From assembly GCA_023101725.1 (NCBI GenBank), contig JALJCO010012924.1:248001-312000 (forward strand): DNA of 64,000 nucleotides. Reading direction: 5' to 3'. Numbering within the stretch: position 1 is the first letter of the stretch; every line of letters begins with the position of its first letter. This DNA is from Atherinomorus stipes. Lineage: Eukaryota > Chordata > Actinopteri > Atheriniformes > Atherinidae. The notes beneath the pieces are model-generated. The model was not told where the DNA came from and did no database searches. It saw only the letters and a list, made by a program, of their open reading frames with translations. The position numbers were made by a program, and so were the translations under genes. This document shows positions 33,201 through 45,983 of this stretch, piece by piece.

Positions 33201-36200
33201 TCTAATGTGTCTGGGACTGTTTTTTCATTATTATTATTATTTCCAACCACAATTCAAAAGCAATATTTTATTTAACTAAGTCATAATTTTTTTCTGAATT
33301 TTTATTTCTTAGTTTCTTTAGTTTACTGTTATCTGTATTACTGTTGTGAATTTAGCCTTTTCAATAATTGGAGGGTATGAATAATTTCGAGGAAGACTTT
33401 AAGAAGCTCATGTTTAATTTTTTAGCCATTATGTTCTTTTGGATGAAGACTAAATTAACATAGCTGTGATTTTCTGAAACAGTAAATGGCCAAAGGGCCT
33501 GCAGACACATAAAAGTGCAGTAAGTGTTCCCACCTTAGCAAGCGAATGGATGGCCACCACTTTTCCGATTTTTGTGTATGGAGCTTCAAGGATCAAAGCA
33601 TCAACAACAGACCCTGATGTTAAAGACAATTAATTAAAACTTAAAATATAAAAAAAATCCACAATATACATATGTTAAAAATTAGTGCTAGAGTTTGATT
33701 TAGAGTTTTGTATTACCATTATATATTTAGATTAGTATTTGTTTAGCAAATAATGGCTAAAATAAAGTCATGATAGTTTTATACTGGAGTAAATTGTGTT
33801 ATACAAAAGTAAAATGTATGATGCACATCTAGTAAAGACATTATTTACTCTCTTTGGGTTGATATTGGAAATAATAGAGGCTTTACTGTAATTTAAATAT
33901 TTCATTTTGGTCTCATTCTAGTAGATCTGTGACTGACTGAAATAGTTTTCCTTTTCAAAATAAAAGAAGAAGAGAAGACATGAGAAACTATGTCTGTAGA
34001 TGTTGACAGCAAATCAGCTTAACAGAATTCAAGACTGAATTCACATTTAAACCCACCTTGCTGTTGTAGTTTCAGTGCAGTGTTGGTTGCCACTCTACAA
34101 AAACAAAGTAAACTTTTACAAATTTTGTTTGCATTTTGCTTTTGGAGCAATTTTCATAACTGTTTGAAGCTTAAAAGAGAAACTAACCCAGAGCCCAGTG
34201 AGTGCCCCCACAGACAGACAACACTACTTCTGCTTCGTTTCTTTACCCACTGGTACAGGTAGAGGGCGTCACTGGTCAGTCCAGCCTCACTGGGCTCCCC
34301 AGTAGAATCTCCAAAACCTCAGGAAAGATAAATTACACAAGTATTAAGAACTGACTGTGGCAATGAGACAACACTGCACTCTTAATGAACACATCTGTCT
34401 TGGACCTGTTTAGACTCTTCCCCTTTTTTTGTTTAGGCCAGTTATACTGCAAAAGTAACAGGTTATTTCTTAGAGAAATGTAAAAAAAAAAAAAACAGTA
34501 CTTTCCTTTCATTGTAATTAGAGAGGCAAAAATGCTGTCTCTCTTTCCCATTTTGATAGAGATCTCAAACTATTGACAATAAAGAACTATTATCACTCCA
34601 AATATACTTCTTAAAAAGACTGGTATTTTATACGTATTTGCACTGTGTTGTTTTTAATTTGTAAGTGAATGAAAGAGGACAACAGCAAAAAAAAAAAAGA
34701 ATCCTGATCATTGTCAGGTCATTAGACTAGATAAATACAGCCTCAGATGAGTGAAAACAAAAACACTTATCACACCATGTCATTATTTAACAAAAATAAG
34801 AGTGGTGTTTGGAAAAACTAATACACCCCATGATTAAATAGCTTCAAAATCCAACTTTAACAGCGGATAAATGGTAGTAACCAACTGACGTTTCTGGGCC
34901 ACTCTTCTCAACATTGCTTGAGTCCAGTGTGGTTTGGTTATTTTACTCATTTACAGCTTTCCATAGAGTTTAAGTCAGGTCTGGATTCAATTAAACTTTT
35001 TTTTTTTCTATTTTGATTGTTGTGGTGTTATTTTGCTGCTGTGTTTGGGATCACTGCTGTGTAATAGGACCTGGCCTCACATGTTTGTCAGTTACTTTGG
35101 TATACAGAAGACTGAATGGTCACTGCAGCATTCACGTGTCTGCAAAACAGCCCAATCATCACCCCTCCACCGCCGTGCCTTATTGTTGGTGTGAGATGTT
35201 TGAGCTAATCTGCTGTGTTTGGGTCGACCAAACTTCTCTACTTTGGTCTTATCTATTGAGAGGACGTTGTTCCAGATGTCTGGTGGTTTGTTAGATGCAA
35301 ACTCAAGTCAGTGCTGTCATATTCTTCTCAAACCTGAGGTCCCTCTCATTGGCTAACTTTGAGAAGAGGTGGCGTAACTGTGTCAAAATGTTACTACATA
35401 ACTGTCCTAGAGGTATCAGTATAAATGCAAACATTCACAAACTAATTGATTTCCGTTTGTTATAAGCTACATGTGTGATAGCTTTAAATCGGAAGAAGTT
35501 AGAAAAATTAACTTGCATTGTGGGGGTAAAGTTGAGGAGTTTAGTGAAATGTGGACCCCATAAATTGAATAAATAATCTTGCTGTAGATGCCAATGACCA
35601 AACAACAGATTTTACTTCTACACCTATTGCACAGTAAATTTTAACATTGTGTCAAGGCTAGAGTTGAAAGAAAGCTAGAGGAGAAATGAGAGGAAAAGAC
35701 TGGTTACTTCACCCTTGGATATGCATATCTAAAATATTACGAATTCTCCATTATTTGTTTTCTGAAGAATTTTTACCTATTAATAAATACTTGACATATT
35801 TGCCACACATTACATATATACTGTATCTGGATGTACATAAATGTGCTTTTTTTTTTTTGCCATTTTCCTTTTGTTTATCAACAGTCCTTAAAATTATTCA
35901 TACGCTCAAATTAAAAAACGAAAGAAAATCCGCTATCAGTGAAACAAGATGAAATTGACAAAAGTAATAATAAATAAAAATAAGATGAAAATCATTACAT
36001 CAATTTTGAATTGTGGTTTGAAAGAAATATTAAAAACACACAAAAAATAAAACAAGTAAACAAGCATGATGAGGCTCCAAAACTAAAATTTTGTTGAGCA
36101 ACACTTTCAGGCAATCACTGCAATCAGGTGTTTTTTGCACCTGTAGACAGGTATTTTGGTCACCTGTTCATGAGCAAGGTGCTTTAATTTGTCTGGGACA

Positions 36201-39200
36201 GTTTTTTTTTTAAAATTGTTATTATTTCCAACCAAAATTCAAAAGCAACAGTTTATTTCACTAAATTATAATTTTGTAATTTTTTATTTATTATTAGTTT
36301 CTTTAGTTTCTTGTTATTTGAATTACTAGTGTGAATTTAGCATTTTCTTTAATGTCAGGGTATGAATAATTTTGAAGTCGACTGTATTTGTATGGGTATA
36401 CGTAAGAGCATTTAATGGTATTTAAGACTAAATTGTTTTATTTTTATTTTTTTATTTTAAATTAAACTTTCCAATCAGCTGATATTTGATTGTTATGTGG
36501 TGGGATGTTGTTGTTTGTTTATATAAATGGGAAAAAAAAAACTATATACAAATTGCGGGCGGGGGGGGGGGGGACTGCATCAAAGTGGCCACTTTGGAGA
36601 CTTCACCTGAACTGTCTGCACCAAAACCTCTCGTTTTTTTCTATTTCACTTTATCAGTTTTCTTTTGCAGATTTAATATTCTCATATTGCGCCATGATTT
36701 GTTTTAAGTGTAGAACTACACCTGCATTTTCCAGTTTATACTCACCATGAAAATATTAGTTTTTTTAGGCCAGTCTGAAACATTTTTCATGTGCACTATC
36801 TGCTATCTTAATTTACTTTTATCATATTCCCAACCACTGATGTAACTCTGAATTAAGCAAAAAGGTTTGAAGAGCAACAATAATTATCTTACCTCTGTAG
36901 TCTAAAGATAAGACATGATACCCTGCAGCACTTAAGATCTACACAAAAAGAATCAGAATTTTAAATCAGAGCTTTAAGATAATGACGTCCGTCAAAACTG
37001 CACGAGTTGTGTTTAAAAACAACCTGTACCTTCACCAGTTTTACTCTGTGGTTTATTGCCCTGCAGAAAACCAAATAACAGTGATTAATAAACAAACATG
37101 TGGCTTTTAGACTCATTTACTCAAACCAATAAAGCCCTGCATGCATTGTTCCATAGGACAAAACCAAGAGCCTGAGCACTCATGCAATACCCGCTGGACC
37201 CTATTAGGATCAATTCAAGGATCTCTACCCTGCTACTCTTATCCCACCTGGTCCCTACATTGCCATGGAGATAGATAATAACAGGATTGTCATCTCCCAG
37301 CGTCTCCTGGTACCATTCAGGCCCTCTCCCAGCGGACGCTTCCCATTGGCTGGCAGGGAGTGTATGCCTATGAGACACACAGACAGAGAGGGAGAAAAGA
37401 AAAAGTGAAGTGGAAAAACAAATGTGCTTGTGTTTTAGGATATGCGGCAGGGTTCTGAGTGGGTCTGTGCAGCTTAATAAGCATGGCTCCATTCACTCAG
37501 GAGCCACCTGCGACGAATCAGCATGTTGTATGTTCAAGTGCTGATGCTCAATGGCTGCAAATGGCCTACCACACTCCAACTGAGATGCCCTCCTCTGTGT
37601 TCAGGTAGAGGTTGCAGGTGTGGTTCAGCACGTCCTGAGGTCGGCTAAGATCCACAAAGTATGGAAACCTCACTGTGGCGGATGAGAGCACACAAGGTCA
37701 GTATGGGTTTTTATTAAGAGATAATTTCATAATTCCATCTAGTGGAAATGTATTGCATTATGTAGGTGCATCATATTCAGTTGGATAGAAATATTGTGTT
37801 TCAGGATGTTGTTTTGAATAGATCAAAATGAAATCCACTAGTGTTGAATGTGTTTTATATCCATAAAGTCCCATTACATCAAATTATTGTGCCATATTGT
37901 ATCATGATCACATGCAAAACTTTTAATCAGGGTGTCAGTGGAGGACATTAATTAAAAGATAAAGTATGTAAAAATGTATTCTTAGTTTATTCAGCCACTA
38001 TGTATCCTGAATGCACACCTGGCATGTCTCTGTAAAAATTAAGGCATGTTTTTGCTTAATGGCAAATGGTTTTATTCTGTAAATTTAAATGTCCACATGA
38101 ACAAGATCTGTACTTTGTATGGAATGATACAGTAAATTTTACAGTAATTACCCACTTTTGAATTTACACTTTTTTGCTGTTAATTTTAACTTGTGAAAAT
38201 AAATCACAGTAAAGTACTGTGTATTTTACATAGTTTACCTGCAAAAATCAAAGTTGGATACTGTAAATGTATCCACAGAAATTTGACGCATTTACTATGA
38301 GGATGTACATTTTGATATTTACAGTTTTCTACTCTTGCTATTTAACATTTTTTTTTACTGTATTTTTTACAGACTTTTTTTTTCACAGTGAGAAAAGAAA
38401 TGCTTTAATGTGTTTCTTCCCAGGAAACAGACTTTCTGGAAATCTTTTAAAGTGGCCTTGAGCAATAGTTCTCCAGGCTTTTTAGGTCCATCATAGCAGA
38501 AAAGACACCTAAATAAAAGATATATTTTTTACCAGTTTGTCACGAGCAGCCTGTCTTTAAAAAGGAAAGGAGGGATATAAGGCTGAGATATGCTAAACTA
38601 CATAAAAACTGGACTGGAAATCAATGGCAACAGGTCCTATGGCATGATAAATCCTCTAGAGTACAAAACTCAACTTCATCTTAGGAGTGACAGAAAACAG
38701 AATATAAGGTAGCCAACATTCAATGAAGAGTTTTGGAAAGTCCTTCAAGGAGCCTGGAGAAGTCTTCCTGACTGTTACTTTAAGAAATGATCAGATACCT
38801 TCAGAGGGTTTAGGGTGTGCTGAAGAATAAAGATGCTCATGACAAATTTAGTCTATCTAGCATGTTAGAATTTTACAAACCCTATTTCATCTTATATGCT
38901 GTATTTCCATTTCTTTACACACAAGTCAATAAATCCCTCTCCTGGCAATTTATAAAGAAGAAGGGAGAAATAGCTCCAGACCTTTGCTAATACTGAACAT
39001 AACTATTTAGATACTGAGATCCTTGTGATCTTGTACACTAGGCTGTTCTAACACATTAAATATTTAAACAATCTTAACATGCAGTGACTCTGTTTGAAAA
39101 TACACTCAAGGCAGGAAGCATAGTACTTACACAAGTGAGAAAATATGGCATAGCCCAGTATCCAAGGGAACAGGTAGAGAATGATAGGAACAGAAATATA

Positions 39201-39233
39201 GAGAGTTAACAGGTGAAACAGAGCTCTCTTCAT
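30271..39233 (-). CDS. ABHD12B: Alpha/beta-hydrolase domain protein 12B (12 coding exons recognised)
   Basis: Minus-strand exons in order: 39233-39131 (exon itself starts at 39261), 37672-37570, 37367-37248, 37060-37030, 36938-36893, 34317-34188, 34094-34057, 33613-33534, 31756-31674, 31509-31431, 31351-31218, 30298-30271. All joins keep frame, giving 324 residues from Met 39233. Seen: hydrophobic helix at about residues 4-30; NHT sequon at Asn51; oxyanion-type YLHGNVGT near 100-108; DYRGFGDSTG; nucleophile elbow GHSLGS with Ser174; LILHAEDD with Asp260/261; GFSHSS with His302. ABHD12 relatives hydrolyse lysophosphatidylserine at membranes; ABHD12B itself is poorly characterised. [20 protein letters not shown] fits ABHD12B better than ABHD12, as does synteny. 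An upstream first exon and alternative start may exist, since 28 bases before the Met are open after an AG. Introns carry transposon relics. Confidence 0.92.
30391..31183. mobile_element. Foldback element filling the last ABHD12B intron
   Basis: Left end TTAAAGGGAAGTTCAGGATT pairs with the right end (reverse complement TTTAAAGGGAAAGTTAAG). Complementarity continues through GGGCCTCATT..GAGCCAG..GTCCTACTTA and again at TAACACAAGACT. No coding capacity. It occupies 793 of the 919 bases between the last two ABHD12B exons, so the 28-base terminal coding exon is separated from its neighbour mainly by a transposon. Confidence 0.8.
32876..33396 (-). mobile_element. Tc1-like deletion derivative, copy C
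   Basis: Inverted relative to copies A and B. On the minus strand it carries [17 protein letters not shown] and, after a frame slip, the LLNKILA shadow of the C-terminal end of the transposase. Terminal sequences 'tcctcaaaatcattcatgccctcc' and 'ggagggtatgaataatttcgagga' are inverted repeats. It spans about 520 bp, in the ABHD12B intron between exons 31756 and 33534. Confidence 0.78.
34860..35400 (+). repeat. Dispersed repeat, copy 2
   Basis: Contains 'tggcctcacatgtttgtcag', 'cccaatcatcacccctcc', 'accaaacttctctactttgg' and 'cgttgttccagatgtctggt', aligned in order with 19000-19690. It lies in the large ABHD12B intron 34318-36892. The 93-codon open frame across it is not supported as a gene. 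Confidence 0.5.
35882..36384 (-). mobile_element. Tc1-like deletion derivative, copy D (both ends present)
   Basis: Left end CAGTCCTTAAAATTATTCAT and right end ATGAATAATTTTGAAGTCGACTG are inverted repeats, so this 503-bp copy is complete. Between them lies only the last part of the transposase, with a 20-odd base deletion in it, plus AT-rich flanks. It shows that the family is an internally deleted form that kept the 3' end of the gene. Confidence 0.82.
38020..38391. mobile_element. AT-rich MITE-like relic
   Basis: The stretch is full of TTTACAGT/ACTGTAAA words on both strands and ends 'acagactttttttttcacagtg', a terminus type that I associate with fish MITEs. The left boundary is not clear. 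It lies in the ABHD12B intron 37673-39130. Confidence 0.4.
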
Positions 39234-40091
39234 GTCTGTTCCAGATGATGATGTTACCACTCTGCAACAAAACAACCCGGTCTTCCAAATCTCTGAGTTG
39301 CTTTCCTCTTTTTTCAGTCAGGGTGGACTGAGGGAAAATCCACTCGCTTTGACAACATGAGTGTTGTGAAATAGACTGAAAGGAGGTCAATGTTCAACTG
39401 AGATCAATCCTCAGTTACAGCTTGTTCACATTTGACACAGTGAGGCTGACGTTCAAGGAGAAATAAATACAGATTAATACAGGAAAAGTACAATGAAAGC
39501 AAAGATTACGGAAAAACACAGTGTGTCATGCAGCCAATCCAACAAGCATGCTCAGAAAGTCAGAACAGATTTCAAATGTGACATAAACCAACACAAACGC
39601 CCTCTAAAACACCACTGCAGTCAACAAAGCAACTCCAGCTGATGTGCACTGCAAAGAATTCTGGGAACTGGAGTTTTTTAACAACAGCATGATACATTCC
39701 AGATTCACCCTAAAGTGAGGACACAGCGAGGTCGCGTTCCATCACGGACCTCGTCTGTGGAACAGCCTGCCAAAGAACCTCAGTTGTTTCAGATCTCTTG
39801 GCATTTTTTTCTTTTTTTTTTTTTTTAAAGCTTTGATAGGGTTTTAGTTCATGTTTTATATGTGTTTTGTTTACTCTGTTATTTTTTGTGTATGTTGTCA
39901 CAGTAATAGTTATTTTTCTTGCGCTACTGCTGTCTTGGGCAGGACACTCATAAAAGAGATATTTAATCTCAATGAGTGATTTATCCAGGTTGAATAAAGG
40001 TAGCCTATGATATTAAGTACATGTAAAAGCCATAAAACTATGATATGTGACAACTGTGTGAAATAAAACAATAGACAATAATGCTGGGAAA

Positions 40092-40092
<1 letters not shown>

Positions 40093-40123
<31 letters not shown>

Positions 40124-40754
40124 CGGGCGGGGGGGGGAGGGGTGAAAAGGGGGAAAGGGGGGGGGGGGGGGGGGGGGGGGCGGGGTGAGGGGGAGGAAAG
40201 AAGGAAAAGAGAGCGGGGGTGGATAGGTAGGTGTGTACTGGTGAGCACTATTGTTTGGAGACGGGGTGTGGGGGTGGGGGGGGCTAAGCTGAGTGAGTGT
40301 TTCCTACATTTTGTAGCATGAGTTTTAGCTACAGGTGTTGTTTTAAATCCCATTTGGTCCGGTGGTAGCTGAGATCAGAAGTTTCGCAGCCGCTTCTGCA
40401 CGTGCATGGCTCCGTGGAATAACGGATGGAGTTTGTTAGATAGTTTTGGTGGGAGGTGTGTTAGACAAAGCGGTTGTTGAAGGCTGTTTTGAGGGAGGCT
40501 TAACTAAATGTAAGCGAGGGACAAAGGGAATCGTTTTTCTGTAATTTTATTATTAATGTTATTATAATGCATAATGAGTAGGGCGATTAGAGGAAGTTTG
40601 CGGGGGCTATAGAAACTGCAAAAGTTGGCTGTTGCGGACTAGGAGGCGGTGTGCTGCAACACTCAGGCAAACATCAATGGTGGGGGGGGGGTGGGGTGGG
40701 GGGGGGGGGGGGGGGGGGGGGGGGGCGGGGCGGGGGGGGGGGGGGGGGGGGCCC
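40093..40754. repeat. Poly-G tracts in the ABHD12B-NIN interval
   Basis: Three very long G-rich tracts occur: about 40093-40142, 40157-40188 and 40682-40752, the last with about 70 bases that are nearly all G. The DNA between them is also G-skewed on the plus strand. They could form G-quadruplexes. They could also mark poor base calling. The open frames across them (poly-Gly on plus, poly-Pro on minus) are not genes. Confidence 0.9.
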
Positions 40755-41299
40755 GGAAAAGACGAGACGGCTGGGAAAAAAAACACTGATAAAACTTTTG
40801 ATTAGGCCCAAATCAAGAAATTCTTGTTGTTAACTAAGTAGCCTATAAATGTTCATACAAGTTTACCTTTATTTTTTAATTAGATGCCCTCTTTGGTTGT
40901 AATAATCAGTTCTGAACCCCCCCCCTTATCAACAAGTTTGGAAACCCGCCCCTGCTTTTTTTGGGTAGGCATATTTCTTTTTTCTTCTTCTGCTTTATTG
41001 CAGTAATTTGCATTTAGTTCATAGTTCAGATGGTTCAAAAGTAGAAATGTTTTTGACCTGACCATGATTTACCAACTTTTTTTTTTCTTTTTTTTTTTTT
41101 GAGACAAAACCTTGTGTTGTGTGTTTTTGGACATCAGACATTCCTCTCTGACATTTTGAAGTTATGAGGGTTGGCTGATTCAAGAATGGGCGGATACTGT
41201 TTATAATTTCAACATTGCTTCAAGGCTCTCCGTCTATGCCTGGATATTAGTGAAAACATAGTCATATATACATAAACACCTAAGTCCAACAGTAGACAG

Positions 41300-41696
41300 A
41301 TAAGGTTTTTATATAGCAGTTCTGGTTTGGTCCACGGGGGGCCGCGTGGAACTGTGACCACTCAGGCGGCCTCACCGGCTCCCAGTCACCGCCCCTTCCT
41401 CTACCAGCCGCTTTTCAAAATCCGCTACAACCACAGGAGGATGATGATACAGCTGAGACACAAAGCGGACATCAAGAGGTTGTAGGCAGTGAGCTCTGCT
41501 ATGTTGTTAAGAAAAGGACGCCTCCATCGCTGAACTAGCTGCCTGTCAAGCTTCCTGACAGGACAGTTTGTCTCTGAGGACAACACGACGTTGCTACCGG
41601 AGAAATGTTGTAGTTTTAATTTTTTGTTTTAGTCATTAAATCACTGAATTTTAGCAAGAGAAGAAGACAGCTCTCGGCAAAGCTTGGAGGACTTTG
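41300..41696 (+). promoter_or_regulatory. Probable NIN promoter and 5' non-coding exon
   Basis: The interval is clearly richer in G+C and CpG than its surroundings, with a GC-box-like CCGCCCC at 41390-41396. It ends in 'ggactttg' followed by the donor GTGAGT at 41697. The first NIN coding exon at 46173 carries 21 untranslated bases before the ATG after an acceptor, so an upstream non-coding exon is needed and this is the best candidate. The transcription start is not resolved. Confidence 0.5.
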
Positions 41697-44034
41697 GTGA
41701 GTTTTCATGTTATTTTTATTTTTCACTTTAAGAAGGGAAGGGTTTTTCTTTGTATTCAGGCGGTTTGTCTCGACATGTTGAGGTTAAAGTTAGCCGACCG
41801 TTTCCTCCCAACATTCCCGCTAGTAAATTAGCTAAAAGTTAGCTTGTGATGATATCCCGGCTGGTTGAGCTGGTTTAACTACTTTGCAGCCTGTCACGCT
41901 GCTCACAACTGGCTTGTGTGTTTTATTCAGGTGCAATAAGTCCGAGCGCAATAAGAAAGTTTGGTGTTTCCAATGGAAGATGCTACACGGACACCGAAGT
42001 GTAACTCGCATATGAGACAGTTTGAAATGATCCAGGTTTTCCTTTCACTTGTCTCCGTCATGCTTCACTGCTGATGTGGCAATTTTTTAAAAGTTTGTGG
42101 TTTTGAAAGAGCTTTATATTCCATTATAAATAGCATTGGCTATGTGAAACTGGAGAATTTCGTATTATGATGTCTAGATTTATTGATTTTTAAAGAAAAA
42201 TTGGTAATGTATTTGAGATGCTCAGCTTTGATCGGTTCATATTTGTTCCTGCGTCTCTGAACATTCACGTTAAATTATGTCTTTGTTGTTAAAGCCAATT
42301 TTGGGGGTTTCTTTATGTGAGAATTTGCCAGAGGTTTAAGCCTTTAAACACATAAAAACGAGGGTGAGAGATTTGCAGTATGATAAATATTTGTGTAATA
42401 TCAGGTCAGTTGCCAATTTTGTAAATTTACATCCAAGAATAGTCACAGACTCATTTTAAAGTATTTTCCAGATAAATCATTGAGTTTTAAATTTGTGCAA
42501 ACCTTTTGCAGAAATGATCATGATTATTTCCCAAATGTATATTTTGTGATTTGCAGGTTTTGCATGACTTTTCTTTTGGTTTGTGAGGAACTCAGAGGGC
42601 AAAAAATATGAGACAGCATATGGATTAAAGAGAGTTAAAAACCAATAATGAATGCAGGATTTATCTTCTGCTTCACTATAGCCTTTTAAATTGCAGGGGT
42701 GTTAAATAACTTTTGAAACCTTTTTATGTTCTGACTGGCATCTGTTGGTGTTGATGAGCGGCGTTACCAGTGAATGCTGAATTGGTGAGGGGATTAACCT
42801 TCTTCTTGTAACCTGCACTGGTTCAGTACTTTGGTTGCAACAGCTGCCGTCCTACAGCCAATACAAGCTGCGGAGATGGAGGCTGTCAGTAGGACTGGGT
42901 TAATTGGCTCAGAAGTTCTCTGTAAAAAGTTAATTGACTCAGCTAGACAATGTAAGCAAAGTGTGTAGAGATACCAGATCAAATTAGTGCTGTCAATGAG
43001 TCAGGATGGATGGAATATTGTAATTTGGAGAATTTCCCAACACTAATGCTTGCTCTGTTTCTTTGTAGATGCATAGCTTTAGATAAACTGCAATACTGCA
43101 GAGATTATTTCCCCTACTATGTGCAGATGCACCGCACTGACTGCAGAGGCTTTTGTGGAGAGGCTATTGTCTGAGGTGAATGGGTGGCCTGAGTCTGGGG
43201 TGTAGGGGACACCTGGCTGAGTGCTTGCTTGACGATCCCCGAGAGCAGCTGGAAAAGCAGAGGGTCAGGTGGTGCATGGATGCTCATTGTTAAAATGCCT
43301 AATCCCAAAGTGTGAAGTTTCTGCTTCTTTAGACATCTTGGAAAGCTCTTAAAATATTTCCTTATCTTTAAGTCTCACCACTCAGCCCAACTTTAATTTT
43401 ATTTTTCAGCATGCGTAATATGCAGTAGATCAAGAGGCTTTTTTCAGGACCAAGATACATTGTTAATTTAACAATAGATTCTAGATATAGGTGTAGAAGA
43501 TGGAACGACATGTTTAAAGTAGCAGTGGAACTGTGAAGTATGTGCGAAATAAAATGCCAGCAAACAGTTTAAAACATTTTTTTGCCACATGAGTAAGTGT
43601 CCACTGCCTCTTGCAAAATCACCATTTGTGATGGTTTGGATGTTCAGTTTTTGTATTAGAACAATGAAATCAGATGTGAAGCATTAAAACAGGCATGTAA
43701 AAGGCTGTATTTAAATACAAGAAAGCAAAGAACAATACTGGTACCATATTGATGTAGAACCATTTACGAAATACACTTAAAGCTCCAGAAATGCTTTTGC
43801 AAAAAAAAAGCAGTGCAGCTGTCATGAACATTGGGATATTTCATAACAGTATCAGACTCAAAGAAGTTTGAAATTAGTCATAGTAGTTTGAGTTAACCAG
43901 CCAGAAAGTTTCAGGTGGTTAACCTGTTTTGTTTATGAATTGTATGTAGTTTTAATGCCATTTTTTCCCTCCCCCTGATACCAATTCCAATACTTATGCT
44001 GTGGGTATTGGCCGATACCGAGTACTGATGCCAC

Positions 44035-44502
44035 TCGACATGCATCAGTTCAGTTTTTTCCAATCCAATCCGATACTGATACCGAGCGTATTACCCAATA
44101 CCAATCTGATACTACTGAGTGGATAAACCGTATACCTTGCCATGTGAGTGAAGGCATCAGACTTGACAAACATTTAGGCTTGTTAAGAAAAGGTAACAAA
44201 TTACTTTAACACAGATATAAATGCACTTATTCATTAAAGAATTAAGTGTACATTAGCAGCAAAAAGAAGTAACGCTTTAATGTAAAGTGCACTCCAAACA
44301 GATATTTTAAAATGTAATACAAAATATAGCAACTGCCTGAAACCCAACAAACACCGGCTTAATTAACTTGTTCAAAAGTACAAAATAAACTGAAGTAACA
44401 TGTAAATGACTGCATCAGCCTCATTCATCTGATATCCGATCCACCTAATTCGTCAATATCGGAGCAGATATCCGATCTGGGTATCGGATCGATGCTTCTC
44501 TA
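44035..44502. mobile_element. hAT-like MITE with 8-bp target duplication
   Basis: Left end TCGACATGCATCAGTTC and right end GATCGATGCTTCTCTA are diverged inverted repeats of the TAGAGATGCATCGATC type. GATGCCAC is present exactly on both sides (44027-44034 and 44503-44510). The interior is rich in CCGATA and TATCGGA words. The left flank is itself GATACC-rich repeat, so the element entered older repeat DNA. Confidence 0.8.
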
Positions 44503-45798
44503 GATGCCACCATGCTATAAAAAAAATGTCATATTACACCTGCCTGACTGTGATATCATTACCATTGTGGCTTGGCCCTAGTTAAACCCCCTTTGTAAAA
44601 CATGAATAATGAATACTTCAAATTGAAGCAGTTTATTTTTAAATGCACTCTTGCTGGTTGAAGAATCCAGTGTGAAATTCTGCCACACCGCTGACATGAT
44701 TTTGGCTCATGTGTAACAGGTGTCAGGTGATCAGTTCTTCCTCGCCCCTCTAAACAGCAAACAGCAGCACAAAATACTGGGTTTTTGGGGGGTTTTTTTG
44801 TTCGTTTGTTTGTTTTTTTTTGTAATTCACTTTTTGTTGGTGATTTTTGGACTGATTACAAGTTCTTGTCAAAAACAATAACAACAATGCACCTTAGGTG
44901 TAAAAACATGGTTTAACAGTAAAACAGCCAACTCACCTGCATCCACCCACCGCATATTATAGCAACACATTAACACATCAACATGGGATTATGCTAGCAG
45001 TGCAACTGTTTTAAGCTCGGCGAAGAAGAACTGTGTCAGAGTTAATAGAGCTAATCAGTAAATAGATTCCTTTTTAATAAATTACGTGGTATCGAATCGG
45101 TGCCTGAACTCCAGTGCTCGCTGATAAAAATATCAGCATTTTTTTGCCAGTATACTATCAGACATACTGGTATGAGAACAACTATATTTGTGAGACTTCT
45201 GATTTTCTCTATTAACCAACTGCGACCTCTTCTTCTATCCCAGAAAAGCCCAAAGATAATTACTGTATTTTATCATTATTATTATTGCTCAAGAGAAGCA
45301 TAGCTGTTGGGGGTTTCATTGTTGTACTGAGCTGAACTCGACACTTTCTATTTGCTTGTATTATGTTTCAATTAAAGAAATGAAGCGTGCTAATTGAATT
45401 AACAAATCAAGATTCATGTGTCTGCAGTTGAGGCTGCCAGCCAGTAAATATTGGCACATTCCTCTGTTGTGACCTCAATTATGCCCTGGCAGTTTGTGTT
45501 ACTTTGCTCTGTGTCATGTTATTGTTTGTACTTTGTCTCCATCACCACTTTATTAGCTATAGCTTTTTGTGGGAGTTTTTTCACTTATTTTATTGCTATA
45601 AATCAGCATGATTGAGATCAGATATGTTTGCATTTCATGTGATTTATAACAGAAAACAGATTAGATCATATTAAACCTGATCCAGTCATATCAGGTTTAA
45701 TGTGCAATTCAGATTTAATTTCATGAGCCATTAAATATTCCAATTAGGCATTGCAAAACAGATCAATGGTTGATTTTTAGACATGACCATGTCCATCA

Positions 45799-45983
45799 AT
45801 TTACCTGATTGTCTAATCAAAGTAATTGGATTGCCTAAAAGCTCCACCGTGAATGACCCCGGGCTTGGAGGAGTGTGTTGAAAGCCCAGTTCTTGAGCAA
45901 CATTTACCTGACTGACTTATCGTTGTAATTGGATTACCTAAAGCCTCCGCCACAAATGACGCTGGAGCTGTGTGTTGGGAGCT
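45799..45983. repeat. Diverged tandem duplication, period about 103 bp
   Basis: Two neighbouring units start at 45799 and 45902. Shared words in order: atttacctga, gtaattggatt.cctaaa, ctcc.cc, aatgac, ggag, gtgtgttg. The units differ by substitutions and small indels, so the duplication is old. It lies about 190-370 bases before the first NIN coding exon. Confidence 0.75.

Noticed and set aside
38500..39060. Possible decayed transposase-like sequence
   Set aside because: A few words resembled Tc1 coding sequence, but no frame could be followed and no ends were found.
39910..40353. Proline-rich minus-strand open frame of 147 codons
   Set aside because: It is created by the poly-G tracts read on the opposite strand.
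40651..40833. Glycine-rich plus-strand open frame
   Set aside because: Translation of a poly-G run; no other support.
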